From positions 1-43,810 of the forward strand of contig CAKRTZ010000016.1 in assembly GCA_934402515.1 (NCBI GenBank): a stretch of 43,810 nucleotides of DNA, given 5' to 3'. Below are positions 33,457 to 42,666 of this stretch, in pieces. The notes below the pieces were generated by a model that did no database searches, was not told where the DNA came from, and worked only from the letters and a program-made list of their open reading frames with translations. Within the stretch, counting starts at the first letter, position 1. Each line of letters opens with the position of its first letter. The stretch is from an uncultured Lachnospiraceae bacterium. GTDB taxonomy: Bacteria; Bacillota; Clostridia; Lachnospirales; Lachnospiraceae. The position numbers and the translations under genes were made by a program.

Positions 33457-34903
33457 CTTTTTCTATCTCCTCCAAAATATTTTTCGCATTTAAAATAAAG
33501 CCTGCCACCTTATAGGGACTGTCTATATGCAGGGGAAGCATGGACAGGAACAGGGATGCTTCATACAGACGCACAGAAAGATAATCGAAACCATTCTCTT
33601 CCACTTTCTTTCGGAAAATGTTCACGTATTTCGACGCGTCAAAGGGAATCTCCAATTGATAATTCAGGTGCTTGTCCAAATATATTTCAAATAATTCATT
33701 ATTCAGAAAATCATAGCGACCACATACGGAATGGCTGAGTTTCGCAATATCATAATAGGGATTCGTCCACAGTTCTTCTTCCGTCAACGCCCCTTTGGGA
33801 TCGATAAATTTCAGGGTTTGTGTGGATTTATTATAAATTGTGTTGGAAAAACAAGGATCTCCATGTCCAATCACGCTTACAAGCGGGTAATTCACTCTCG
33901 CTTCGATTTTTGCCTTTAATGCAAAATATTTTTCTACCAGTGTATCAATATCCCCGCCTTCCGTCATCTCCAGTATTTTGGAAATTTTCCCGTACTCCGG
34001 CAGTTCTTTCAGCATGGCAACCCGTTTATTGATCTTCTTTCCATACAGTTCATCGGCCAGTCGGGAATATTCTTCCTCCGTACATTTTCTGGAATGACGG
34101 CTGTTGAAAAAGAAGAAGTACTTATCCATCAGCTGGTCAAATTCTTCCTCATCCATCACACCATGTACCCATTTCACGGATAAGTCGGTCATATGTAACC
34201 GTTCCATGGTATAGCTGGCTGCATTTTCCGTCTCCTGATAATGAAAAGGAGCGACAAACCAGAATTTCATGTCCTCAGGAAGCAGTTGATAGAAAGTATA
34301 TTCCGCCTTGATTTTCTTCTTATCGGAAGAGGTTTTCACCAGTGTATACTCGTCACCTTTTAAAGAATTGAAATACCGGGATTCAAAGTTTCCTGCCACA
34401 CATTGAATGAAATTGCCTACCACACCGATATCCATGAATCCTTCTATCGGGAAAGACTCCGGCAGTTCTCTCGCCACATCCCAGGCTTTTGCCCCGGCTG
34501 CCACATTCTTGCAGAAGCTTTGATAGGTTTCCGAATCAGGAAACAGGGCTGCCACTATCTTTCTGTCACTGACTGCCTTGTAAGGAGCCTTGACATACTC
34601 TATTTTTCTCAAAGAAAGAGCGGCTTTTTCCCAATCAGAAAAAATATAATTGGAAAAGCAGTGAATGACCTTCGTATCTTCTCCATTATAATTCTGGAAT
34701 TCTTTTTCTAATTGGCCATATTCATAAGGGGAACGAATTTTCTTCCAGATGAGCCCCGGATAGAGTTTCCGGAAGTTTTCGATATAATAATCTTCCAGTT
34801 TTCTCTTTTTTACAACCACATCTGCAAAGCCGCGATCCCCGATAATGTCCGCTATGACCTCGCTTTTTTTCCCTGTATCATCATATACGACTACGATGTT
34901 CAT
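33449..34903 (-). CDS. APH/choline-kinase-type phosphotransferase with extra N-terminal domain
   Basis: 484 residues from the ATG at 34903 (AGAGGAG 5 bases upstream). The C-terminal part has the Brenner motif HGDPCFSN (Asp349, Asn354) and the metal-binding FIDPKG (Asp368), which define aminoglycoside/choline/ethanolamine-kinase-like enzymes. The first 150 residues start with VVVYDDTGKKSEVIADIIG and look like a separate alpha/beta domain of unknown role, so the protein is longer than usual (about 300). It presumably phosphorylates a small alcohol, amino alcohol or sugar used in polymer decoration. The next two genes (HAD, nucleotidyltransferase) would process the product. Confidence 0.78.
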   Translation of the reverse strand: MNIVVVYDDTGKKSEVIADIIGDRGFADVVVKKRKLEDYYIENFRKLYPGLIWKKIRSPYEYGQLEKEFQNYNGEDTKVIHCFSNYIFSDWEKAALSLRKIEYVKAPYKAVSDRKIVAALFPDSETYQSFCKNVAAGAKAWDVARELPESFPIEGFMDIGVVGNFIQCVAGNFESRYFNSLKGDEYTLVKTSSDKKKIKAEYTFYQLLPEDMKFWFVAPFHYQETENAASYTMERLHMTDLSVKWVHGVMDEEEFDQLMDKYFFFFNSRHSRKCTEEEYSRLADELYGKKINKRVAMLKELPEYGKISKILEMTEGGDIDTLVEKYFALKAKIEARVNYPLVSVIGHGDPCFSNTIYNKSTQTLKFIDPKGALTEEELWTNPYYDIAKLSHSVCGRYDFLNNELFEIYLDKHLNYQLEIPFDASKYVNIFRKKVEENGFDYLSVRLYEASLFLSMLPLHIDSPYKVAGFILNAKNILEEIEKDV

Positions 34904-35765
34904 TTCCACTCCTCTTTTCCCCTAAAACTACCAGTTTGATGATTCCATATGCAAGCAGCAGACTCCAGACACTTAGATAAATAAACTTCAGCATCTGCTC
35001 CGTAGGATGCCCCGTCATTGCTGATGTGAGATACTCCGCTACCAGCGAACCAACATTTCCATCACTCTCCAGTCTGCCAAGCAATACCACACTGCCAATC
35101 TCCACTCCCCATGCAAGCAGGGAAAGAATATACAGCATGATTCCCCGTCCTCTGACGGTAGCTTTTACTTCACCATACACGCTGTTGAAGGATTCCAACA
35201 GCTTCAACACTGCCATATTTCCTCTGGTTGCAGTCAGATGAAGAAGGTATTTGTTCCAGAACCGATACAGTTCCGGAAACAACAGATAAAATGCTAAGAT
35301 CACCAGCATAAAAGCCATCAACAGTGCCAAAAACAAGGGAAGCTTTTCTCCTCCCAACAGCCAGATGCCACCAAATACCGTGACCAATGCCAGGGTATCC
35401 ATAAACCGATCCAAAAGAATAATCACAATCCCTTTTAAATAATTTCCGATCACATGTCCATAGCCGTACATTCGGAAAAGTTCCCCTGCCTTTAAGGGAA
35501 GGACCACGCTGATTGGTGTCACCTTGCAATAAATCTTAATGTGCTCCGAAAAGCTGATTCCTGTATCAAACAGAGCCAAATAAAGCCTGACCGCTTTGAT
35601 CCCATGAACCACCACTACAGTCCCTAACAACAGTAACAGTCCTGTCAGAGAATCCTCTTGAAAAAGAGTATAACCATCCCAATAATTTGCCAGGAACCAC
35701 AGAGTACCCAGTAACAAAACCACAATGTTTATCCAATTATATCTTGCTTTGCTTTTCTTTCCCAT
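34881..35765 (-). CDS. Lysylphosphatidylglycerol-synthase-TM/UPF0104-like membrane protein
   Basis: 294 residues with about seven helices. The segment YCKVTPISVVLPLKAGELFRMYGYGHVIGNYLKGIVIILLDRFMDTLAL is the signature of the LPG_synthase_TM family, with the P-L-K-A-G-E and D-R-x-x-D motifs. In MprF this domain moves a lipid across the membrane. Stand-alone members occur in polysaccharide loci next to glycosyltransferases, where a flippase-like role for polyprenyl-linked sugars is suspected. It overlaps the kinase gene by about 23 bases and lies 5 bases after the GT2 gene. Confidence 0.82.
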   Translation of the reverse strand: MGKKSKARYNWINIVVLLLGTLWFLANYWDGYTLFQEDSLTGLLLLLGTVVVVHGIKAVRLYLALFDTGISFSEHIKIYCKVTPISVVLPLKAGELFRMYGYGHVIGNYLKGIVIILLDRFMDTLALVTVFGGIWLLGGEKLPLFLALLMAFMLVILAFYLLFPELYRFWNKYLLHLTATRGNMAVLKLLESFNSVYGEVKATVRGRGIMLYILSLLAWGVEIGSVVLLGRLESDGNVGSLVAEYLTSAMTGHPTEQMLKFIYLSVWSLLLAYGIIKLVVLGEKRSGNEHRSRI

Positions 35766-35770
35766 ATCCG

Positions 35771-36571
35771 TTATTCCATATTGGTATATAGTATCTGTGC
35801 CGTATACTGCTCCACAGGCTTATCTCTGTGTTCTTCTGCAACAAACTTCTTCCGGTTCACCATGTAACTGCCTAACAGTTTCAGAACCGTAATTGCCTGG
35901 TTCACCATCTTCACATTAGATACCTGATCATCTTCCCTCCAGATAATAGGGAAAAACTGATAGTTGTGTTTATAATAGGAGGAACCCAGAATCATACAGT
36001 AATTGAACATCAGGTTATCCTTGTAACGGAGATAGAAATTATCCTTTAAAATATCCACCCTATACAGGTTCAACCCAGATCCTAAATCATATATCATTCG
36101 ACCACAGCCTATGGAAAACAGCAAATCATACACCTTGTTTCCAAAGGTTCTGAACCTGGAGTAGCCCTCCAGTTTCGCCCCTTTCATGAAACGGGCTCCC
36201 AGGAAACAATCGTATTGATAAGCCTGTCCGTTTTTCAGATAGGGCACAATGTTGGAAATATCGCCCTGGTCATCTCCATGCAAAGTGATCACATAGTCAA
36301 AGCCATTTTTCACCGCATACTGAAAGGCGACCTTGTGAGAACCTCCCAGGCCATAGTTGTCATCGTTTCTCAGCAGAGAAACCTTGATGGGTAAAGCATG
36401 ATTGTCCAGATAGTCCATGACTGCCTTTTCGCCATGATCCGTACTTCTATTGTTAATAACAACCACTTCATCCAGGAGCTGACACACCTCATCAGTCAGC
36501 TGTCCCAAGACTCTGGTAATCTGTTTCTCGCAGTTGTACATGGGAATAAATAATAAGGTTTTTGTGTTCAT
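35771..36571 (-). CDS. Family 2 glycosyltransferase (soluble, polyprenyl-phosphate sugar synthase-like)
   Basis: 266 residues, no clear membrane helix. The GT-A start LLFIPMYNCEKQITRVL, NNRSTD, and the metal-binding HGDDQGD (near 98-104) are clear, and FGNKVYDLLFSIGCGRMIYDLGSGLNLYRVD has the layout of DPM1-like enzymes. It may make a polyprenyl-linked sugar or add a sugar to a lipid carrier. GGGAGG lies 10 bases before the ATG. It sits between the giant membrane protein gene (2 bases) and the flippase-like gene. Confidence 0.87.
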   Translation of the reverse strand: MNTKTLLFIPMYNCEKQITRVLGQLTDEVCQLLDEVVVINNRSTDHGEKAVMDYLDNHALPIKVSLLRNDDNYGLGGSHKVAFQYAVKNGFDYVITLHGDDQGDISNIVPYLKNGQAYQYDCFLGARFMKGAKLEGYSRFRTFGNKVYDLLFSIGCGRMIYDLGSGLNLYRVDILKDNFYLRYKDNLMFNYCMILGSSYYKHNYQFFPIIWREDDQVSNVKMVNQAITVLKLLGSYMVNRKKFVAEEHRDKPVEQYTAQILYTNME

Positions 36572-36573
36572 TT

Positions 36574-39444
36574 CTAATATGCCTCCCGTAATTTCAGGAA
36601 TTTCACTTCTGCCACTTCCGGCAGTTCTACGATTTCATCTCCACGACATGCATAGATGTTCAAATAACTATGTTCATTTAGTAACCACTGCCGACCGGCA
36701 CCAAGGGGAATCAGCAGCTTTCCCTGCCCCATATCGCAGTCCATATAATGCTCTTCGCCATTGTCATCTGCCCACAGCGTTTCCACATACAGCCCTGGAT
36801 TATAATCCTTTTGCATCAAAAGGCGCAGGAAACCATTTCCTTCATATACATCCTCCGAATCTCTCAAGATGTATTGGAAATTCTGATCCATATCCTTAAA
36901 TTCCACATAGATAAAATCAGCCTGGTTTCCATCCACCGGTGCATCAAAATCAACCCGGTAAATATTACCCTGCACCGATTCCTGATACTCTGTTTCCACC
37001 TCTGTAAAGATAGCAGATAAAGAATCCATGGACAAGCCCATGGAACTGGAGGAACGTCCCAGAGAATAGCCGTTCCAGCCTTTTTCCAGATTTTTATTTA
37101 ATTCTCGCACCATTTCTGCCGGAAAATCCGCCACATTAGGCACCATACAGCCGGTTTCCCCATCGTAAACATAGTCCCCGGAACAAACCAGCCAGTGGTA
37201 ATAATAGTAGTTATCAAAGGGATCCAACTTGCTACCGATGATGGTGTAATTCTTCCGAAATAATTCAATGGACTCCTTTGCTGCCTCATATCCACGCACC
37301 GTATTGATTTCCACAACAGAATCTGCTTTCACATTGCTCAGATAATAATCACCAAATTGAGAATAGATTCCTATATAAGAATTCTCGTCACTTAATGTCG
37401 ATGCTCTCTCATAATTGTCCTGCACGGATTCATACATTCCATTCTCTATAAAACCGGTACCCAAATGTTCTATTTCCGAATCAGAAACCAGAGTGTAGCC
37501 TTCCGGAACCACGTATCTGCTTTGCAGCTGCCCGTTCTCATTTAGGATTCCAATACCACTACCTCCTGCCAGAGTCAGCAGGAACACGGAAAAACCTAAT
37601 AACCCATATTTCAAACTAGCCGTCTGCAGATATCTCCACAGCAATACCATAAGCATCACAAAGACAGCATAGATCACTCCAACGCTTCTGGCATAAATAC
37701 TGTCCGAATCCAGCCGCACCACAGTATAACTTAAAGAAATCAATAAAACAATGCCAACTGACAAAGAAAGTCCCGCGGCTATGCCATCACCGATGACTAG
37801 CTTTTTCTGTTCCAGATGAATCACTCCCAGTTTAAGGCTCAAAGCAATTGCCAGCCAGAAGACCATGGGAATCACGCAAAAGGACATCAGGTAATACAAA
37901 ACCAGCCGCAGGGTCTGAGATTGCACATAGGGCAAAAAGCCGGATGCTACCCCCTGTCCAAATCTTGCCAATCCATCTGCATAAATGGTCTGTCCGCTCA
38001 TTGCCAGAGTATGGCGCAGTGTTCCTAGCAGTAAAGGTATACACAACACTGCTGGGAGTACACATACGCCCCACCAAATCCAGAAGCTGGGTTTTCTCAC
38101 CAGCTGCTTTAATTCTCCGGTTTTTACAAGAGAAGCAATCTGCCGGATAGCCAAGGGCAGAAATCCCAGACATACCGCGGCACCAAAAACCGGATAATAC
38201 AGTCCCTGCACCAGACTGGTCAAGAACCATACTTTCAGCCACAAATTCTTTCTCTCAATCAGCTTCGGCCAGGATAACAGCAGCATTACCGGAATAATAA
38301 AGATAATCCGGTTGTAATCCGGCACCATCAGCAGTAAGGAAATCAGTAAGACGATTTCATCTTTTAGCTGCACTTTCAACAAAAACACCACTGCCAGAAT
38401 CACCAATAAATAAAAGACATTCTGCGCCACTGCGTAATTTGCCAGCTGTCCATGTCCGAACACTTTGAACAGAAAACCATGTACCAACGAATACATACCG
38501 GAAACCGGAATATACTCGGAAAACAGCTTCTGTCCCAGTTCAAAAACCTGGGAATACCCAACAATATCCTCCATGGGATGATGTAAGTCCGTAGATATGA
38601 TCGCACCATTTCCGCTAAACCGGTTCAATGCCATGATGGAAACACAGGCTCCATAGGTGAGAATGCTCCCTGTCCGAGCTGCTTCCTTCCAGCAGTTTTT
38701 CAGTTTCCATGCAGCTTCTCCTATGAAAGCCACAATCAATCCATAAATCAATACACGGACTTGCAAAGGAACCGGGAGTTCCATGGATTCTCCCTGATAC
38801 AGGTATCCGGAAGCTGTGTATAATAACAGGGCAAAAGGAATAAACAGCTGGCAAATCAGTATTCCCCGTTGAAAAACTATCGCCCGCTTCTGTAAGAATA
38901 AAAGTAGGCAGCTGATGGTGAACGCCAGTGCCGCTACTGCCACAAAATTACTCCCTTTCATTCCCCCCAGCGTTACATATAACCGATGCAAGGCCATAAT
39001 GGCATAGGTGCTGAGAAAAAAGAAAGCAAGTCCGGTGGAGGCTAATTCTCTCTCCACGAGCAAAACAAGCAGAAAATATAGAGACGCCAACAGAAGCAGG
39101 GGATTTGTGCCCTGCCAGATCAGATAATAGAAGCCGGTCAGTAGAAGTACTGCCAATCCTAAATAGCTCGTCCTGCCGGAAGCTTCCAGTTGCTGCTTTT
39201 CTCGTCCGTACTTCCTCTGTACCCAGAAAAAATAAGCCGTATAAAGTCCCCCACCGACCAGAGACAAAATGTAAAATAGATTCCTCTCTGCAGTCTTGTT
39301 GCTGGCATCCTGTGCTGTATGTTCATTTACAATATCCGTATAAACCTGATTGGCATTTCCGGTCAAAATCAGATAAAAAATGGTAAAGCAGCAACCGGCT
39401 GCGATTAATATTATAAAAAATTTGCGTAGTTTTTTTGTTTCCAT
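36574..39444 (-). CDS. Very large multi-pass membrane protein of unknown family, possibly GT-C
   Basis: 956 residues. About 15-17 helices fill residues 1-640, and an outside domain of about 310 residues with many Tyr, Asp and Glu follows. The first loop after the early helices has no clear DE motif, but STDLHHPMEDIVGYSQVFELGQKLFSEYIPVSGMYSLVHGFLFKVFG near 290-340 looks like the acidic loop region of GT-C enzymes. I do not recognise a named family. The start overlaps the end of the 263-residue gene of the defence-like operon by 34 bases and has only a weak ribosome site, which implies translational coupling. Confidence 0.65.
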   Translation of the reverse strand: METKKLRKFFIILIAAGCCFTIFYLILTGNANQVYTDIVNEHTAQDASNKTAERNLFYILSLVGGGLYTAYFFWVQRKYGREKQQLEASGRTSYLGLAVLLLTGFYYLIWQGTNPLLLLASLYFLLVLLVERELASTGLAFFFLSTYAIMALHRLYVTLGGMKGSNFVAVAALAFTISCLLLFLQKRAIVFQRGILICQLFIPFALLLYTASGYLYQGESMELPVPLQVRVLIYGLIVAFIGEAAWKLKNCWKEAARTGSILTYGACVSIMALNRFSGNGAIISTDLHHPMEDIVGYSQVFELGQKLFSEYIPVSGMYSLVHGFLFKVFGHGQLANYAVAQNVFYLLVILAVVFLLKVQLKDEIVLLISLLLMVPDYNRIIFIIPVMLLLSWPKLIERKNLWLKVWFLTSLVQGLYYPVFGAAVCLGFLPLAIRQIASLVKTGELKQLVRKPSFWIWWGVCVLPAVLCIPLLLGTLRHTLAMSGQTIYADGLARFGQGVASGFLPYVQSQTLRLVLYYLMSFCVIPMVFWLAIALSLKLGVIHLEQKKLVIGDGIAAGLSLSVGIVLLISLSYTVVRLDSDSIYARSVGVIYAVFVMLMVLLWRYLQTASLKYGLLGFSVFLLTLAGGSGIGILNENGQLQSRYVVPEGYTLVSDSEIEHLGTGFIENGMYESVQDNYERASTLSDENSYIGIYSQFGDYYLSNVKADSVVEINTVRGYEAAKESIELFRKNYTIIGSKLDPFDNYYYYHWLVCSGDYVYDGETGCMVPNVADFPAEMVRELNKNLEKGWNGYSLGRSSSSMGLSMDSLSAIFTEVETEYQESVQGNIYRVDFDAPVDGNQADFIYVEFKDMDQNFQYILRDSEDVYEGNGFLRLLMQKDYNPGLYVETLWADDNGEEHYMDCDMGQGKLLIPLGAGRQWLLNEHSYLNIYACRGDEIVELPEVAEVKFLKLREAY

Positions 39445-40202
39445 ATTTCTCTTATCTTGCTCTGAATGTCTGGTGCAAGATCCTCTCTTTTAAATCCATG
39501 AAATATATTTTTTTCTGTATTTGGGAACTCATAAATCGCTTCCTTGTCTTCTATATCAAGCGAATACAGCTTTCCTTTAAATGAAATGGACATATTCAGC
39601 AGCTTTTGCCCTGCTTCATCTGTTTTAGGTGCCTGTCCTACTAACATTCCAGTCTTTCTGGCATATACACGATTTCCATGTTTTATGTTCCGTTCATATT
39701 CCCGATATCCAAGTGCCTCCCAGTATTGATAAATATGTAATTCTTCCGCAAGATTTCGTATGGAAACTGTTTCGCTTCCATTGATTGTTCCCTGCAGAAA
39801 CGGTTGAGCAAAAGCGACATCAGACATCAAACTGATTAAAAAATTTTTTCTATACCTGGCGCAGTGTTTTGACTGCATTCCCATGAAGTAGAATTGCTCT
39901 TCTGTAGCATCCTGCTTTTCTGTTGATCCACACTGATTAAGAATGGTAATCAAAAACATATATCTTTCCATGTTCTGTTTTTTCAATTCTTTTAAAATGT
40001 CCATCAGCTTGCAATCCGCCGCCATTGACATTCCAAGATGAATGTATGGACTATTGATAATATCTGCCGGTACCTTCACACCACTTATTTTTTCGTTTCT
40101 TAGAAATTCCAACAAAAAGCAAAAACTTTCCATCGCCTCCAGCGCAGCTTTTTTAGATGGAAATCCCTTTCGAAAAGAAAGATCGTTTACGGCAATCTTC
40201 AT
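39411..40202 (-). CDS. Unknown 263-residue protein, third gene of a DUF262/ATPase operon
   Basis: I do not recognise the family. It is mostly helical, with no membrane segment and no signal peptide. Features seen: an N-terminal MKIAVNDLSFRKGFPSKKAALEAM, a central HCARYRKNFLISLMSDVAFAQPFL, a short hydrophilic block ending RNIKHGNRVYARKTGMLVG, and a C-terminus with YEFPNTEKNIFHGF. It stands 13 bases after the ATPase gene, with AGGGG 6 bases before the ATG, so it is co-translated with the two upstream genes. In such three-gene systems the third is often an effector or specificity subunit. No catalytic motif is clear enough to say which. Confidence 0.65.
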   Translation of the reverse strand: MKIAVNDLSFRKGFPSKKAALEAMESFCFLLEFLRNEKISGVKVPADIINSPYIHLGMSMAADCKLMDILKELKKQNMERYMFLITILNQCGSTEKQDATEEQFYFMGMQSKHCARYRKNFLISLMSDVAFAQPFLQGTINGSETVSIRNLAEELHIYQYWEALGYREYERNIKHGNRVYARKTGMLVGQAPKTDEAGQKLLNMSISFKGKLYSLDIEDKEAIYEFPNTEKNIFHGFKREDLAPDIQSKIREIWKQKNYANFL

Positions 40203-40215
40203 ATTGTTCCCCTAT

Positions 40216-41313
40216 CTATTCCATTAACTCCAGTAACGCCTTTTCCCATTCATCAAAAAAGCCTTCCGGCCAGTCACTCATCTTACCATCATCATTGATG
40301 TAAAGCCGCTCATATTTATGCTTGTAAGCATCTTCCTCATCTTTGTAGAAGAAGGATATGTTTACCTTTTCTTTTCTGATTCTTTTCTGTTTCACTTCAA
40401 TTCGTATTCCATTGACGATGTGCTCACTATGGGTTTCTACCATAACCTGTGCGCCACCGGCTCCTGCCCGTGCAATCAGTTCACCCAGCATTCTTTGTCC
40501 AGCCGGATGAATATGGGCTTCCGGATTTTCAATAACAATTAAATCGCCTGCTTTCGCAGTTAAGAAGGCAATAACTACCGGCAGTACATAAGTAATTCCA
40601 AATCCAACATTCACATTTTTATAAGAATTGGTTCTGTTTTTACCCTCTACAAAATCAAACGATAATTCCGTACTACGATTAGCCATCATTGTTTTAATCT
40701 GTGGCGACACTCCGGGAGAAATACGATTCATCCACATCTTCGTCTGATTCAGTAATGAATTACCATGGGAATCTTCAATTAATACTTTCTCATTTAATAC
40801 ATCCTCGTTCCCATATAAAGCCAGATATTGTAAGGCAAACTCTCCATTAATACCAAATTCCCTATTTCTCAGTTCTTCCTCTGAAATTGCGGCATAAACA
40901 CCCTGTGGTTTAATTCTGTAGGCAGATATATAAACAAAGTGTCCGCTGTTTAACTCCTCTGGAAAGTTCAATGTTGCCTGCCCTTCAAAAGGTAAATAAT
41001 CCATATCCTGTTTATATGCAAACGCATTGGTAAATACACATTCTCTGTCGTTCATCAAACCAATTTTTAAATAATCCTGCTTTGCCTTATCATAAACAAC
41101 ATCCTGAGCCAAACCAAGTTCTGCGTACTTTCCATTTAAAATCAGCCCCTTATTCCCTTTGTCCTGATAATAAGTTTGTGCCAACAGCAAGAGGGACTGT
41201 ATCACAGTGGATTTCCCCATTCCGTTGATTCCTGTGAATACATTCACATTCTTTAAGTCCAATGCAAAGTTTTCAAAACACTTAAAATTGCTAAGTTCCA
41301 ATTTCGTTATCAT
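40216..41313 (-). CDS. RecF/OLD-like AAA ATPase with DUF3696 C-terminus
   Basis: 365 residues. SNFKCFENFALDLKNVNVFTGINGMGKSTVIQSLLLL holds the Walker A (GINGMGKST, Lys34). The Walker B is LIVIENPEAHIHP (Glu262/Glu265) and the H-switch is METHSEHIVNGIR-like near 292-303. The end SDWPEGFFDEWEKALLEL is the DUF3696 mark. Such SMC-like ATPases are common cores of anti-phage systems, often sensing DNA ends or phage proteins. The start overlaps the DUF262 stop (ATGA at 41310-41313). AAGGA lies 6 bases before the ATG. Confidence 0.88.
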   Translation of the reverse strand: MITKLELSNFKCFENFALDLKNVNVFTGINGMGKSTVIQSLLLLAQTYYQDKGNKGLILNGKYAELGLAQDVVYDKAKQDYLKIGLMNDRECVFTNAFAYKQDMDYLPFEGQATLNFPEELNSGHFVYISAYRIKPQGVYAAISEEELRNREFGINGEFALQYLALYGNEDVLNEKVLIEDSHGNSLLNQTKMWMNRISPGVSPQIKTMMANRSTELSFDFVEGKNRTNSYKNVNVGFGITYVLPVVIAFLTAKAGDLIVIENPEAHIHPAGQRMLGELIARAGAGGAQVMVETHSEHIVNGIRIEVKQKRIRKEKVNISFFYKDEEDAYKHKYERLYINDDGKMSDWPEGFFDEWEKALLELME

Positions 41314-42587
41314 AATATTTCCTTTACTAATTTACGGATTGCCTCTATTCTACGCGTCACAGAGTTCGTATCTCCTGCCTTTAAGTCCTGAATAAAAGAT
41401 GGTTTTTGAAGTAATTCCCCGAAATCGGAAATAACTCTCTCTCTTTGACTCACCAATTTATCCAGCTGCTTTCTATCCAGCTTCGATAAAATCATGCTCC
41501 AACTTTCAAATAAGGCTTTATTGATAGGTCCCCTATGCATTTCCTCATTATATTTACGAAATGCATACTTTCCAAAAATACGGTTACTATAATCCATAGT
41601 CTGGATAAAGGTATCTTTTATATGTTTCACCTTTTTTATATCTTTACAAGCATTAACCTTTTTTAATGCCTTAATCAAAAACGCATCGATATTCCCTTCG
41701 TACTCTTTTTCGTAGTCCAGTTCTGTGAATGCAATAAACCGGTTCACATATTCTCGATCTGCCATCCTCCTATTAGAAATAGAATGTTGTGTCACCTCAA
41801 GAAATTCCTTTGACTCGGCCAATTCCTTAATTAATTCTGTGGCAACACCTCCATAAAGTGCCTGACGGATTTCCTGAGGGCTAAGCTGCAGTCCTCCGGT
41901 ATTGATTCTCTGGAAGATATTATATACAATGCCTTCCGGTGTTCCTTTTTCTACCGTGTATGCAACAATAGGAGTCTCTTTAATCCTTCTCATGTATTGT
42001 CTTGGAAGTTCGTCAAAGGAAACACCATTAAATTCTTCCAAATACTGTAATCCTCTCAGCGATTCCTTAATCCGTTTTCCTGATTCATCTTCATTTCCCA
42101 CAAGGAAGTTTTTAAAAGCAGATAATCTCTGCAGCCCATCTATAACAACCCACTTATCATCGTCCGCTGCATTGAAATAAAAAGTTGGAATGGGAATTTT
42201 CAACATTAATGACTCTATCAGTCTGCTCTGCTGATCTAAGGACCATAGATTTGCCTGGCGCTGAAATGCCGGTGATAAATCAATTTCCTCATTTTCAAGT
42301 CTTTCCATGAGATTATATACATTCATAGGGCGCTGGGAGATATTCACATCTGCAGGGACAAAATTCTCTACTGCTGTATTCTCTGTCTCATAGTCCTCAT
42401 CCTCGCTCTGCTCTATCTTAATATTATATTCCTGCTGAAGCTTTTGAATAATATCCTCTATTACAGCTTCTCCCTCTTCGCTGAACAGATCTGCAACGGT
42501 ATTGTATTTCACAGAAAAATCATTTCGTGTTGCTATGTTTACTATTTCCGCTATCTTTTCTTCAATAGTCTGTCCATCATTCTTCAT
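41310..42587 (-). CDS. DUF262 (ParB-like/GmrS-like) domain protein
   Basis: 425 residues. Residues about 86-230 are a DUF262 domain: YNLMERLENEEIDLSPAFQRQANLW, then WVVIDGLQRLSAFKNF with the conserved DGxQR (150-154). DUF262 is the N-terminal NTP-binding domain of GmrS/GmrSD type IV restriction and related proteins. No DUF1524 HNH nuclease follows, so cutting would have to be done by a partner. An N-terminal segment of about 85 residues is extra: a small acidic helical domain. AGGAG stands 9 bases before the ATG. First gene of a unit with the ATPase and the 263-residue protein. Confidence 0.87.
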   Translation of the reverse strand: MKNDGQTIEEKIAEIVNIATRNDFSVKYNTVADLFSEEGEAVIEDIIQKLQQEYNIKIEQSEDEDYETENTAVENFVPADVNISQRPMNVYNLMERLENEEIDLSPAFQRQANLWSLDQQSRLIESLMLKIPIPTFYFNAADDDKWVVIDGLQRLSAFKNFLVGNEDESGKRIKESLRGLQYLEEFNGVSFDELPRQYMRRIKETPIVAYTVEKGTPEGIVYNIFQRINTGGLQLSPQEIRQALYGGVATELIKELAESKEFLEVTQHSISNRRMADREYVNRFIAFTELDYEKEYEGNIDAFLIKALKKVNACKDIKKVKHIKDTFIQTMDYSNRIFGKYAFRKYNEEMHRGPINKALFESWSMILSKLDRKQLDKLVSQRERVISDFGELLQKPSFIQDLKAGDTNSVTRRIEAIRKLVKEIL

Positions 42588-42666
42588 CGCATGATTCTCC
42601 TGATTTCTATTTATACGTTATATATTACATTTTATCATATATTTTCCTATGATTGCCTTAAAATGC

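Noticed and set aside
37832..38242. Minus-strand 136-codon frame within the 956-residue protein gene
   Set aside because: Alternate frame of a continuous membrane-protein gene; no start context.
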